A stretch of DNA of 23,678 nt from Candidatus Saccharimonadota bacterium. GTDB taxonomy: Bacteria > Patescibacteriota > Saccharimonadia > Saccharimonadales > Saccharimonadaceae. The notes under the pieces were generated by a model that saw only the letters and a program-made list of their open reading frames with translations, ran no database searches and was not told where the DNA came from. The first letter of the stretch is position 1; the number at the start of each line of letters is the position of its first letter. The position numbers and the translations under genes were made by a program. Below are positions 1-7,759 of the stretch, in pieces. The stretch lies in NCBI GenBank assembly GCA_020428265.1, contig JAGQND010000004.1:1-23678 (forward strand), in the 5' to 3' direction.

Positions 1-406
1 CCCGGTAAGGCATTTTGGCGATGCCGGCGATAGCTGGTATAAACGCGCGCACAGCAGGTATGAACCTGCCTAGTATAATTGCTTTGCCGCCATGGCGTTT
101 GTAAAAATCTTCGGCTTTTTCTACGTATTCTTTCTTGAACAAAAACTTGCTTTCTTCGCGTATGTAGCGCTTGCCGTATTCTTTGCCTGTCCAGTAGCCT
201 ATAGTGACGCCTAGGAAGTTAGCTACGAATATAACAGCTATGGCAAGTGCTAGTGAAAAGTGGCCCGATGCGGCGAGTATGCCGGCTGCAAATAGCATGC
301 TGTCGCCCGGCAAAAAGAAGCCTACCGGGAATCCGCTTTCGATAAACACAACTATAGCTATACCTGGTAGTCCCAGTGAAAATATAAGGTCATTTAGCTC
401 ACTCAT
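1..406 (-). CDS. DedA family (SNARE-associated/VTT) membrane protein, partial
   Basis: The minus strand from the ATG at 406 is open to the left window edge, so about 135 N-terminal residues are visible and the C-terminus is missing. The protein begins MSELNDLIFSLG and has the DedA signature: the first hydrophobic helix is followed by an E-S-G-F-P-V-G-F-F-L-P-G-D stretch (about residues 24-36). Two further hydrophobic segments and the typical G-R-F-I-P-x-V-R-x-F-x-P-x-x-A-G motif follow near residues 110-130. DedA proteins are inner-membrane proteins tied to lipid flipping and membrane homeostasis; the substrate here cannot be read from sequence. A TATAAT (414-419, minus) ends 7 nt before the ATG and no Shine-Dalgarno is present, so the mRNA is probably leaderless. 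The promoter sits back to back with that of L25. Confidence 0.9.
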   Translation of the reverse strand, partial: MSELNDLIFSLGLPGIAIVVFIESGFPVGFFLPGDSMLFAAGILAASGHFSLALAIAVIFVANFLGVTIGYWTGKEYGKRYIREESKFLFKKEYVEKAEDFYKRHGGKAIILGRFIPAVRAFIPAIAGIAKMPYR

Positions 407-413
407 TAAGCTT

Positions 414-436
414 ATTATAACACGCTATGGTATAAT
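414..436. promoter_or_regulatory. Divergent -10 elements of dedA (minus) and rplY (plus)
   Basis: The minus strand carries TATAAT at 414-419, 7 nt before the dedA ATG. The plus strand carries TGGTATAAT, with the hexamer at 431-436, 25 nt before the L25 ATG. The two hexamers are 11 bp apart, so two polymerases could not sit here at once. Confidence 0.7.
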
Positions 437-461
437 AGTATTAGTACAAAAGGAGGAACTT

Positions 462-1124
462 ATGAGCGAAATTACTCTTAAATTAGACAGTCGAACGATT
501 GCTGGCAAGAAAGTTACAAACTTACGCAAAAATGGCATAGTGCCAAGTGTTGTATATGGCAAGGCCGAAGCGCGTAATACGCAGGCAGGCTTGGTAGAAA
601 TCACTAAGGCTGTGCATACAGCTGGTAAGCATACGCCAATTACACTAGAAATTGATGGCAAAAAGAAACTAGCTATCATAAAGTCAGTAGACGTAGAGCC
701 TGTGCGACACAGGATTCGCCACGTAGCGTTTCATACTATCAACCAAAACGAAGCTATAGTTACGGAAGTGCCTATACGACTAGTTGGCCAGGGCGAAAGT
801 GCGGCCGAAAAAGCTGGCTTGATAGTTTTGCAGGCGCTAGAGCACACTGAAATTAAGGCTAAGCCAGGTGACTTACCTGAAGCCCTAGAATTATCAGTAG
901 AAAACTTGGCAACAGCTGACGACAAATTAACTCTTGGTGACATAAAACTACCTAAGGGTGTAGAGTTTGCAGACCACGAACTAGATCTTGAGCTAGTGGT
1001 AGCAAATGTATACGAGCCAAGCGCTTTGCAGGCACAAAATGAGGCTGCGGCTGGCGACGCCGAAGACGCTGCACCTGCAGATGACACCGCAGTGGCCGAT
1101 GAAGCACCAGCTGAAGAAGAATAA
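462..1124 (+). CDS. rplY: 50S ribosomal protein L25 (TL5/CTC type)
   Basis: This 220-residue protein binds 5S rRNA in the large ribosomal subunit. The N-terminus (SEITLKLDSRTIAGKKVTNL, then R-x-x-G-x-x-P-x-V-V-Y-G) is the L25 5S-binding domain. Roughly residues 95-185 form the beta-rich TL5/CTC domain, with the typical D-x-x-x-P-V-R-H-x-x-F and P-E-A-L-E-L-S-V-E-N-L segments. The C-terminal 30 residues are acidic and Ala-rich, as in many CTC-type L25 proteins. The start at 462 is set by an excellent Shine-Dalgarno (AAAGGAGG, 448-455) and by family alignment; an open frame extends back to 204 but would be antisense to dedA. A TGGTATAAT promoter precedes it and a hairpin terminator follows. Confidence 0.95.
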   Translation: MSEITLKLDSRTIAGKKVTNLRKNGIVPSVVYGKAEARNTQAGLVEITKAVHTAGKHTPITLEIDGKKKLAIIKSVDVEPVRHRIRHVAFHTINQNEAIVTEVPIRLVGQGESAAEKAGLIVLQALEHTEIKAKPGDLPEALELSVENLATADDKLTLGDIKLPKGVEFADHELDLELVVANVYEPSALQAQNEAAAGDAEDAAPADDTAVADEAPAEEE

Positions 1125-1144
1125 TATTTAGCGAATATAGCGAT

Positions 1145-1173
1145 AAGAGGTAGGACATGGCGCCTACCTCTTT
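1145..1173 (+). terminator. Rho-independent-like terminator after rplY
   Basis: A 10-bp perfect stem pairs AAGAGGTAGG (1145-1154) with CCTACCTCTT (1163-1172) around an 8-nt loop. The following T-tract is short, so this is a moderate terminator. It lies 20 nt after the L25 stop and touches the -35 of the next promoter. Confidence 0.75.
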
Positions 1174-1199
1174 ACAATTATAGATAATTTTGTTATAAT
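1171..1199 (+). promoter_or_regulatory. Sigma70-type promoter of the DEAH helicase gene
   Basis: TTTACA (1171-1176) and TATAAT (1194-1199) are separated by exactly 17 bp, with a TG one base before the -10. The start codon at 1225 is 25 nt after the -10 and has no visible Shine-Dalgarno. Confidence 0.75.
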
Positions 1200-1224
1200 A
1201 TAAGTATAAACAGTTGATTGTTGC

Positions 1225-1845
1225 ATGAGAGAAGTCCACCACAGTGAAATCGAAGTTGGTACTGAAACTGCGAGCCAAGCATGGCCTAATCAATTGTGGC
1301 TTAACGAAGATGGGGAGTTTGAGGAGCGTGCGCCACTGCAGCCAGACTATGAGTATGGCAATCCAGACTGGCCAATCTCTAAATATCGGGACTTAATATG
1401 CGATACCGTTGCCAATAATTTGGTGACTGTTATTGCTTCGGGCACGGGTAATGGCAAAAGTATCATGGTCCCGCAAATGCTATATGAAACAGGGCAGTAC
1501 GGGCGTATATATCAAACCCAACCGCAGATAATAGCAACTCGCGAAAATGCCGAGTTTACCAAAACTCAAATACGACAATTTACTGGCCGCGATGGCAATG
1601 AAATACTAGCGTACCGTACCGCGACTGAGGGCGATGAAATAAAGCCGCACCATGTAATACGTGAGCACACCGACGGCTACTTGTTGGCGCGCGAGCTTGG
1701 CTTTGAGCCTGGCGATGTAGAAGCGCTAAATGAGCAAGATGTGGTGATTATCGACGAAGCTCATATGCGTAACCCGAACATAGACGTAGCGATAGCATTA
1801 TTCTTAGAGCGCGGCGTGCGTCTGGTGATACAGAGTGCAAACTAA
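1225..1845 (+). CDS. DEAH-box RNA helicase (HrpA-like), N-terminal part ending at an in-frame TAA
   Basis: This 206-residue reading frame holds the first RecA-like domain of a DEAH-box helicase. Visible motifs are Walker A GTGNGKS (residues 73-79), a Q-P-Q-I-I-A-T-R-E-N-A segment (motif Ia), and Walker B V-V-I-I-D-E-A-H (DEAH at 177-180). The last residues, V-I-Q-S-A-N, are motif III (usually S-A-T), and a TAA follows at once. The frame then continues without shift as D-T-Q-K-W-A-N-Y-A, which is what normally follows motif III. The downstream entry is therefore the other half of the same ancestral gene. Family members remodel RNA using ATP. The TAA is either a real nonsense mutation, a sequencing error, or a read-through codon. 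A promoter lies at 1171-1199. Confidence 0.85.
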   Translation: MREVHHSEIEVGTETASQAWPNQLWLNEDGEFEERAPLQPDYEYGNPDWPISKYRDLICDTVANNLVTVIASGTGNGKSIMVPQMLYETGQYGRIYQTQPQIIATRENAEFTKTQIRQFTGRDGNEILAYRTATEGDEIKPHHVIREHTDGYLLARELGFEPGDVEALNEQDVVIIDEAHMRNPNIDVAIALFLERGVRLVIQSAN

Positions 1846-1893
1846 GATACGCAAAAGTGGGCCAACTACGCAGCTGGTGTAACTGGCGAGCAA

Positions 1894-3936
1894 GTGCCGG
1901 TGCTTGACCTACCTGGCATGATGTACCCGGTACAAAAGATTCAGGGTGGGGTAGCGCATGAAGAAATTGCGAAGATTGCCAACCAAGACCCTGACTTTAA
2001 CCCAAATATAGGAATAGTTGTGCCTGGCAAGCACGACGCCGAAGAAATACATAGCAAAATAGCTAGGCGTATACCCAAAGACTACACTATATTGCACTTG
2101 CACAAAGACATGACGCCGGAGCAACAGCAACGTGTCATGCACGAATACCCTGGCGGGAAAATTATAATAGCTACTGACGTAATGCGCCAGAGTATAACGA
2201 TACCAGACATGCACTATGTGCTTGAGCCTGGCTACCAAAAACAAGGCGACTGGCGCTTGGGTGTACAATACCTACGTGTAATAAAAGTACCTATGGATGG
2301 GCGGGTGCAGCTGAGTGGACGCGTGGGTCGCACAATGCCTGGCACGAGTGTTGATGTAGAGCTGGAGGGCTATCCTAAGATACTACGCGACAGTGAGGGT
2401 AACCCACTGGTAGACGAATACAGCACGCCGCCGATACAGCGTAGTAACCCTGCTAATTATGTACTGAAACTACTAGGTGTAGGCCGTGAACTCAATAGCT
2501 TGCCGCTGCAAGACAAAGTGCGCTCTGACGAAATAGAGTATGCCAAACGCAAGCTTGAAAGACTTGGTGCCAAAGCCTTAAACTCGTTTGCTATAACAGA
2601 CGTTGGTAAGGAAATGTTGCGCCTAAGACTCGACCCGCACTTTGCGCGTATGTTGGTAGAGTCGCGTCAATATGGTCGTGCCGTGGAGCTGCAAACTGCC
2701 GCTATGCTATACGCTTGCCAGCAAGAAGGTATAACTATGGCTGAGGCACATTCGGAGCGTTGGCGCTTACTGACCAACGAAACTAAGTCTGACATGTTGG
2801 CGCAGCTTGATGTATTTACGGCTGCTATGCAGTTTGATTATAAGCGCATGCAGAGCTTTAATATTTTGCCGGCTAGGTTTTATAAAGCACGCACTATGCT
2901 GCGCCAATTTGCCAAAGATTATAAGTTTGATATAGACACTTTGGAGGCACCAAATGCCGAGCAGCGTGAGCAAATACTGGGCTCGATTATAGCGGGTGCA
3001 GATATGTTATTTGTATCGCGTGGCAGTACATACAGCAACGAAGAAGGCTTTGAAGGGCGACTAGCAAAATCGTCTGTCGTGGGTGGTCAGAATAGGTTGA
3101 TTGTAGGCTCGCCACTTGTGCTTGAGCATTATCGTTCAGAGCGACTTAAGAGTCATAGTGTCATAACAAACGCGACTGCCGTGACGCCAGAATTGCTAGA
3201 AAAATACGCACCGAATCGCTGCAGCTATGACAATGATAAGTTGGTGCTAAATAACCACGGACAGGTGGTTAAAATGAGTGCCACGTATTTTGACGGCAAG
3301 CCTATACAGCACGAAAGTATAAAGCCTGCGGAGCCTAGTTATGAAACTACCCAAGTGCTTTTGCAGGAGTTGCTGCATGGCAACGATACGCGCGGTACCA
3401 AAACTGAGCGCCTGCGAGAAATACGTGGTGAAATAGCGCGTATACGCAGGTTGTTGGTGCATGAGTCTAACCGCAAAGATGATTTTGAAAGTATCATGAA
3501 ATCGGTGGAACAAACCGTGACGCAGTGGAAAGATGTGAAAGTGAAAAACATGCATGAGCTGGCCAATGTGCTGCACAAACGCCAGGTGCATGAGTGGTTG
3601 CAGAATACTCTTATGGAGGAAAGTTTTGAAACTAAAGCCATAATGGATAGTGCGCCAAAAAATCTACTTGTTGAGACTGATAGTGGCATAGTAATGGTAG
3701 AAGTTGAGTACGAAAACAACAAAGCGTTTATACTAGCGCCGCCGCATGCTATAGCGAATTTGCAAAGTGTAGCAGGGGAGTTGGGTGAGCGCAATATATA
3801 TGTATGGTCAGACTCTGCCAAGAAAAACTACATAGGACTAGATAAGGCCATAGAGCGTGCCAGGGGTGGCAACCGTGAGGAGCGTCGACATGGCACGCGC
3901 AGCCGGCGACAACGACGAGGTAGGCCGCAATACTAA
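1894..3936 (+). CDS. DEAH-box RNA helicase (HrpA-like), C-terminal part, same frame as the N-terminal part
   Basis: This 680-residue frame carries the second RecA domain and the HrpA-type C-terminal region. Motif V appears as I-I-I-A-T-D-V-M-R-Q-S-I-T-I-P-D and motif VI as V-Q-L-S-G-R-V-G-R-T-M-P-G. The region after that resembles the winged-helix and ratchet (HA2) part. The tail is strongly basic (R-G-G-N-R-E-E-R-R-H, then many Arg), suiting RNA binding. The GTG at 1894 has no Shine-Dalgarno and begins inside a conserved block, so independent initiation is doubtful. Sense codons run unbroken from the TAA at 1843 to here, and the whole locus would make 903 residues if that codon were read. 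The coding frame stays intact for 2 kb after the stop, which argues for a recent mutation or a base error. Confidence 0.85.
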   Translation: MPVLDLPGMMYPVQKIQGGVAHEEIAKIANQDPDFNPNIGIVVPGKHDAEEIHSKIARRIPKDYTILHLHKDMTPEQQQRVMHEYPGGKIIIATDVMRQSITIPDMHYVLEPGYQKQGDWRLGVQYLRVIKVPMDGRVQLSGRVGRTMPGTSVDVELEGYPKILRDSEGNPLVDEYSTPPIQRSNPANYVLKLLGVGRELNSLPLQDKVRSDEIEYAKRKLERLGAKALNSFAITDVGKEMLRLRLDPHFARMLVESRQYGRAVELQTAAMLYACQQEGITMAEAHSERWRLLTNETKSDMLAQLDVFTAAMQFDYKRMQSFNILPARFYKARTMLRQFAKDYKFDIDTLEAPNAEQREQILGSIIAGADMLFVSRGSTYSNEEGFEGRLAKSSVVGGQNRLIVGSPLVLEHYRSERLKSHSVITNATAVTPELLEKYAPNRCSYDNDKLVLNNHGQVVKMSATYFDGKPIQHESIKPAEPSYETTQVLLQELLHGNDTRGTKTERLREIRGEIARIRRLLVHESNRKDDFESIMKSVEQTVTQWKDVKVKNMHELANVLHKRQVHEWLQNTLMEESFETKAIMDSAPKNLLVETDSGIVMVEVEYENNKAFILAPPHAIANLQSVAGELGERNIYVWSDSAKKNYIGLDKAIERARGGNREERRHGTRSRRQRRGRPQY

Positions 3937-3945
3937 TTGTGGCTG

Positions 3946-3970
3946 ATACTTTAATTATAGCATAAAGTAT
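3946..3970. repeat. AT-rich inverted repeat after the helicase
   Basis: ATACTTTA (3946-3953) and TAAAGTAT (3963-3970) form an 8-bp perfect inverted repeat around 9 nt. It is A+T-only apart from one pair and lacks a T-tract, so it would be a weak terminator at best. The loop reads TGCTATAAT on the minus strand, which looks like an extended -10 but has no gene to drive. Confidence 0.4.
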
Positions 3971-4023
3971 AAATAAATGCAAATTACACTCTGGACACGT
4001 AAGTAAGACTACTGTAAAATAGT

Positions 4024-5340
4024 ATGATACTTATGAATAAAATGATTAAATTTTACCACATAGTGGCGAACACGGCTGTCGCCAACATTACTACGAGTTA
4101 CTTGTGGTTCGCGCTTGTATTTTGGGCGTATTTGGAGACTAAGTCGGTGTTGGTGACGGGTATTATAGGCGGTGCTTATATGTTGCTTGTGGCGCTATGT
4201 AGTATGTGGTTCGGTACCATTGTCGACCATCATAAGAAAAAGAATGTTATGCTTTTTGCTGCAACTTTTACCATGGTAACTTTTATCGTAGGTGCTCTTG
4301 TATATGCATTTGTGCCGCACGAACATATGGTGAATTTTTCGTTGCCATGGTTTTGGGTGTTTGCGGCTATTATATTAGTCGGTGCTGTGGTGGAGAATAT
4401 GCGAAACATAGCCATGGGCACGGTTGTGACTTTGCTTGTTGACAAAGATAGGCGTGCTAATGCCAACGGCCTGGTGGGTGCAGTTGGTGGTATTGGGTTT
4501 ATAGTTACTAGCGTGTTTAGTGGTTTGTCGGTAGGGTTTTTGGGTATGGGCTGGACCCTAGTAGTGGCGTGTGTGTTAACTGCTATTGCGTGTGGTCATT
4601 TGTGGTTTATAGACATCCCAGAAAAAGGTGTAGCGCATGACCCTGAGCTTGCTAATAAAAAAGTTGATATTAAAGGTAGTTTGGCGGCGGTACGTATAAT
4701 TCCTGGGCTGCTTGGATTGTTGTTTTTCTCGATGTACAACAATTTCATAGGCGGTAGTTATATGGCGCTGCTAGACCCTTATGGACTTACTATGTTTTCT
4801 GTGCAAATGTGGGGAATTATTTTCGGCGTAGCGGGGACTGGTTTTGTGATTGGAGGACTGCTGATAGCTAAATTTGGCATGGGTAAAAATCCTATTCGCA
4901 CCATGTTGTTTGCGATTATATTTATGGGTATTTTGGGAGCTACGTTTACTATTCGCGAGTGGCCGATTTTGTTTATTACAGGTATGTGGCTTTACATGGT
5001 TATTACTCCGCTTATTGAAGCAGCCGAGCAAACTATCATACAGCGGGTTGTGCCATATGAAAAGCAGGGACGCGTGTTTGGTTTTGCGCAAGCACTAGAG
5101 TCTGCAGCGGCACCCGTGACGGCATTTTTGGTAGCTCCTATTGCAGAGTTTTGGGTGATTCCGTATGTACAGTCAGAAGCTGGCGCAAGTCAGTTTGAGT
5201 GGTTGCTTGGACGCGGTGATACTCGTGGTATAGCACTTGTATTTTTGATTTCGGGTGCTGTACTGGCGCTATCTGGCGCACTCGCGTTTACTACCAAAAC
5301 TTATCGTCATATTTCGGCTGCTTATAGCAAGTCTGTATAG
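4024..5340 (+). CDS. MFS-type efflux transporter
   Basis: This 438-residue protein has about 12 hydrophobic helices and belongs to the major facilitator superfamily, close to drug or siderophore exporters of the MFS_3 type. The cytoplasmic loop between helices 2 and 3 reads W-F-G-T-I-V-D-H-H-K-K-K, the MFS motif A position. The C-terminal half has V-V-P-Y-E-K-Q-G-R-V-F-G, the equivalent loop. Three in-frame ATGs lie close together (4024, 4033, 4042); 4033 or 4042 may be the true start because 4024 is only 3 nt after a TAAAAT (4015-4020) that could be the -10. No Shine-Dalgarno is visible. The substrate cannot be inferred. trhO follows after 40 nt with its own promoter. Confidence 0.88.
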   Translation: MILMNKMIKFYHIVANTAVANITTSYLWFALVFWAYLETKSVLVTGIIGGAYMLLVALCSMWFGTIVDHHKKKNVMLFAATFTMVTFIVGALVYAFVPHEHMVNFSLPWFWVFAAIILVGAVVENMRNIAMGTVVTLLVDKDRRANANGLVGAVGGIGFIVTSVFSGLSVGFLGMGWTLVVACVLTAIACGHLWFIDIPEKGVAHDPELANKKVDIKGSLAAVRIIPGLLGLLFFSMYNNFIGGSYMALLDPYGLTMFSVQMWGIIFGVAGTGFVIGGLLIAKFGMGKNPIRTMLFAIIFMGILGATFTIREWPILFITGMWLYMVITPLIEAAEQTIIQRVVPYEKQGRVFGFAQALESAAAPVTAFLVAPIAEFWVIPYVQSEAGASQFEWLLGRGDTRGIALVFLISGAVLALSGALAFTTKTYRHISAAYSKSV

Positions 5341-5343
5341 TAC

Positions 5344-5372
5344 GTGACAACAGGGGTAGTATGTGATATAAT
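5344..5372 (+). promoter_or_regulatory. Promoter of trhO
   Basis: GTGACA (5344-5349) and TATAAT (5367-5372) are 17 bp apart, with TG one base before the -10 hexamer. The hexamer ends 8 nt before the trhO ATG, so the transcript should begin at or next to the start codon. Confidence 0.75.
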
Positions 5373-5380
5373 CTAGTACG

Positions 5381-6283
5381 ATGCAAAAGATTCTACTGTA
5401 CTACAAATTTACTCCGATAAAAGACCCAGAGGTAGTTAAACTATGGCAAAAAACTCTCTGCGATAGCTTGGACTTGCGTGGGCGTATACTTGTGAGCCGA
5501 CACGGCTTAAACGGTACTGTGGGTGGTGAAATGGACGACCTAAAAAAGTACATCAAAGAGACTAAGAAGTTTCCTGGATTTAAAGATGTTGTGTTCAAAT
5601 GGAGCGATGGCGGGCGCGAAGACTTTCCGCGTATGAGCGTCAAGCACCGCCGTGAACTTGTGGGTTTTAAGGCGAGCGACGATGAGTACGATGTAGATGA
5701 GAATGGTGTAGTTGGCGGTGGACAGCACCTTAAGCCTAAGCAAGTGCATGAGCTAATAGAAAAGTATGGCGATGACGTAGTGTTTTTTGACGGTCGCAAC
5801 GAGCATGAGGCTAAAATTGGTAAGTTTAAAAACGCTGTGGTGCCAAATACTAACACTAGCCGTGACTTTATTGCCGAACTCGAAAGCGACAAATACGATG
5901 ACATAAAAGACAAAAAGATTGTCACGTATTGTACGGGTGGTATACGCTGCGAAGTTATAAGCGCCATGATGAAAAAACGCGGATTTAAAGACGTATATCA
6001 AATTGACGGCGGCATAGTAAAGTATGGCGAAGCTTATGGTGATGATGGTTTGTGGGAGGGCAGCTTGCGTGTGTTTGACGACCGTATGACTGTTGATTTT
6101 AGTGACCATGCCAAAACAATCGGCGAGTGCACGCATTGCGGTGGCCCTACTAATAATTTTGAAAACTGCGCCGAGGCATCTTGCAACGAACTAGTACTAA
6201 TATGTTTGAATTGTAAGCAAAATAAAGACTTGCTATACCACACAGATAAGTGTCGCGAAAAAGCCAAAGTTGCTAGTAAATAG
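5381..6283 (+). CDS. trhO: Rhodanese-like tRNA uridine(34) hydroxylase TrhO (YceA/UPF0176 family)
   Basis: TrhO hydroxylates uridine 34 of certain tRNA anticodons in an oxygen-dependent reaction, the first step to 5-alkoxyuridine modifications. The 300-residue protein shows the N-terminal acylphosphatase-like domain (L-Y-Y-K-F, with H-G-L-N-G-T-V near residues 41-47). The rhodanese domain follows with V-V-F-F-D-G-R-N-E-H-E and the catalytic-cysteine loop Y-C-T-G-G-I-R-C-E (about 185-193). A cysteine-rich C-terminal segment (C-T-H-C, then C-x-N-C) fits a metal-binding finger, as seen in the family. Length and motif order are typical. The ATG at 5381 is preceded by a promoter that makes the mRNA leaderless. 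A terminator hairpin lies 82 nt past the stop. Confidence 0.92.
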   Translation: MQKILLYYKFTPIKDPEVVKLWQKTLCDSLDLRGRILVSRHGLNGTVGGEMDDLKKYIKETKKFPGFKDVVFKWSDGGREDFPRMSVKHRRELVGFKASDDEYDVDENGVVGGGQHLKPKQVHELIEKYGDDVVFFDGRNEHEAKIGKFKNAVVPNTNTSRDFIAELESDKYDDIKDKKIVTYCTGGIRCEVISAMMKKRGFKDVYQIDGGIVKYGEAYGDDGLWEGSLRVFDDRMTVDFSDHAKTIGECTHCGGPTNNFENCAEASCNELVLICLNCKQNKDLLYHTDKCREKAKVASK

Positions 6284-6307
6284 TTGACGTTGCCGAGCAG
6301 GGGGCGT

Positions 6308-6985
6308 ATGCTTAGTGAGATGAGCGAATTACAATACAGCGCTATACAAATGAACCCTGAAACCAAACGGCCAATTGGCCGTTTTTTATTAACCGGTGAG
6401 CGCCCAGTTGATGTGAGTGACGCGTATGATTATGCGCTAAAGTTTAATCATGAGTACGATGATATATTGCAGCAGGCGGGCAAATCGTCGCAGGTTTGCG
6501 TGGGCAGTCTGCGCGATAAGCGCGTTGATGTAGAGTTTACGCGCCATGATGGTGAGTTTGTGTGGCAGCTTGGCTTTGCGGCAGATGTATATAGTACGGA
6601 GCAGTTGTCGCGCGGCGGCATGCCTCTTGGCGGTGAAGTGTATGAACTGCACTGTGCTGAAGACGGTGTGAGCGGAGTGTACTATGAGCTCAATGGTCAG
6701 CGCGCAGTGCTACGCCGCAAAGAGTTTGATGGTGATAGTGAGACTGCGCTGTATGTGCAAGGTGCTATAGAAGAATTGACTTCGAGTAAAACGTTTTACA
6801 AGGAAACTTCGCACATACGTGGCAGCAAGGCTCAGACGCTTATAGACCTGGGTAAGCTGGCGGCAAAATCACAGCTAACGCACAGTGAATCAGGACACAT
6901 GAAAACGCTCAAAAGTAAGTCGACGGAACCCGGTTTTACACCTGGCGGTAATGGTTTTGGTGATAAATTGCCTTTGGTGTATTAG
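6308..6985 (+). CDS. Unrecognised hypothetical protein
   Basis: I do not recognise this protein. From the ATG at 6308 it has 225 residues, no signal peptide, no membrane segment and only two cysteines. The middle has alternating beta-like stretches (V-D-V-E-F-T-R-H-D-G-E-F-V-W-Q-L-G-F), and the C-terminus is polar, ending G-G-N-G-F-G-D-K-L-P-L-V-Y. The start is uncertain. A TTG at 6284 directly abuts the trhO stop, and ATGs occur at 6308, 6320 and 6351; a G-run (6300-6304) lies too close to 6308 for an ideal Shine-Dalgarno. A perfect terminator hairpin (6365-6387) lies within the first 30 codons, so the real gene could begin downstream of it. The stop overlaps that of the convergent methyltransferase by 3 nt. 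Confidence 0.6.
   Translation: MLSEMSELQYSAIQMNPETKRPIGRFLLTGERPVDVSDAYDYALKFNHEYDDILQQAGKSSQVCVGSLRDKRVDVEFTRHDGEFVWQLGFAADVYSTEQLSRGGMPLGGEVYELHCAEDGVSGVYYELNGQRAVLRRKEFDGDSETALYVQGAIEELTSSKTFYKETSHIRGSKAQTLIDLGKLAAKSQLTHSESGHMKTLKSKSTEPGFTPGGNGFGDKLPLVY
6365..6387 (+). terminator. Intrinsic terminator (trhO), inside the next ORF
   Basis: AAACGGCC (6365-6372) pairs with GGCCGTTT (6377-6384) around AATT, followed by a run of T to 6387. On the plus strand this is a textbook intrinsic terminator. It lies 82 nt after the trhO stop but within the open frame of the next gene. Confidence 0.8.
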
Positions 6986-7704
6986 CGAGCGTTAAATACA
7001 GAAACCCACTCGTAAGCGGTGAGGTTTGATGGTTTGATTTCGGGGTGCTTGGATATGATGAGGCTAGCGTGTTTGCTGAATTTAGCTGGCGTAGCGAAAC
7101 AATCTGCTACAAGACTACGGTATGCAGGTAATTTTTCTGGTGCTATGAGTGGTTGTTCACGTAGTTTGATTTCTATCAGTACGGTATCTACCGCAGGGTG
7201 TGGGTAGTAGTCGGTTTTGCGTAGCGGGCGGCGTATGCGTGTGGTGAAGAGTGGCGCTATTTGTGCGCCGAGTAGGCCGGTGAACCTGCGGTCGTCGATA
7301 AGTAGTTTGTGGGCGAATTGTTTTTGGACTATTAAGTATATTGATTTTGGTGGGTGGTTGGTTTCGGTGAGTTTTTTGAGTATAGGTGAGCTAAGGTGGA
7401 ACGGAATGTTCGCGAAAACTTTGTATGGTGTAGTGGGTAGTTCGGTGCTCAAAAAATCTTCGTTTTTGATAGTTACATTTTGGTGTTTGGATAGATTTTG
7501 CTTGAGTGTGGGCAGCAAGCGCGTGTCGGGTTCGTAGGCTACAACTTGTTTGCAGCGTCCGGCTAGTATGCCAGATATTATGCCGCTGCCTGCGCCGATG
7601 TCTAGCACGGTGTCGTTTTTGCGTATATTGCTATGACCAACAAGCTCGGCCACTAGACGAGGGCTTTGTAAAAAGTGTTGAGACTGGTCGGCGATTCGTT
7701 TCAT
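6982..7704 (-). CDS. rRNA adenine N-6 methyltransferase, Erm/KsgA family
   Basis: This 240-residue SAM-dependent methyltransferase belongs to the RsmA(KsgA)/Erm family. It has the family N-terminus (S-Q-H-F-L-Q-S-P-R-L-V), motif I L-D-I-G-A-G-S-G (34-41), the acidic motif II Y-E-P-D (57-60), motif III N-E-D-F-L (81-85) and motif IV F-A-N-I-P-F-H-L (97-104). N-I-P-F/Y is more usual in Erm enzymes (23S rRNA A2058) than in KsgA, where N-L-P-Y is common, and the length suits Erm better. I therefore lean to an Erm-like enzyme, which would confer macrolide-lincosamide-streptogramin resistance, but KsgA is not excluded. The start at 7704 has a Shine-Dalgarno (AAAGG, 7711-7715 on minus). Its promoter region is back to back with that of uvrC, and its 3' end overlaps the neighbouring gene. 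Confidence 0.85.
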   Translation of the reverse strand: MKRIADQSQHFLQSPRLVAELVGHSNIRKNDTVLDIGAGSGIISGILAGRCKQVVAYEPDTRLLPTLKQNLSKHQNVTIKNEDFLSTELPTTPYKVFANIPFHLSSPILKKLTETNHPPKSIYLIVQKQFAHKLLIDDRRFTGLLGAQIAPLFTTRIRRPLRKTDYYPHPAVDTVLIEIKLREQPLIAPEKLPAYRSLVADCFATPAKFSKHASLIISKHPEIKPSNLTAYEWVSVFNAR

Positions 7705-7743
7705 ATTTAACCTTTACTATGTTAGCATTTTTATGCAAAAAAT

Positions 7744-7751
7744 GGTATAAT
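7744..7751 (+). promoter_or_regulatory. Extended -10 promoter of uvrC
   Basis: TGGTATAAT has its hexamer at 7746-7751, 8 nt before the uvrC ATG, with no Shine-Dalgarno. No good -35 is seen. A leaderless mRNA is expected. Confidence 0.65.
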
Positions 7752-7759
7752 AAAATGCA

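Noticed and set aside
204..461. N-terminal extension of L25 by 86 codons
   Set aside because: It runs antisense through dedA, is not like L25, and the Shine-Dalgarno AAAGGAGG is at 448-455 before the ATG at 462.
3954..3962. TGCTATAAT on the minus strand as an antisense promoter for the helicase
   Set aside because: It falls in the loop of an AT-rich inverted repeat, has no good -35 and drives no ORF.
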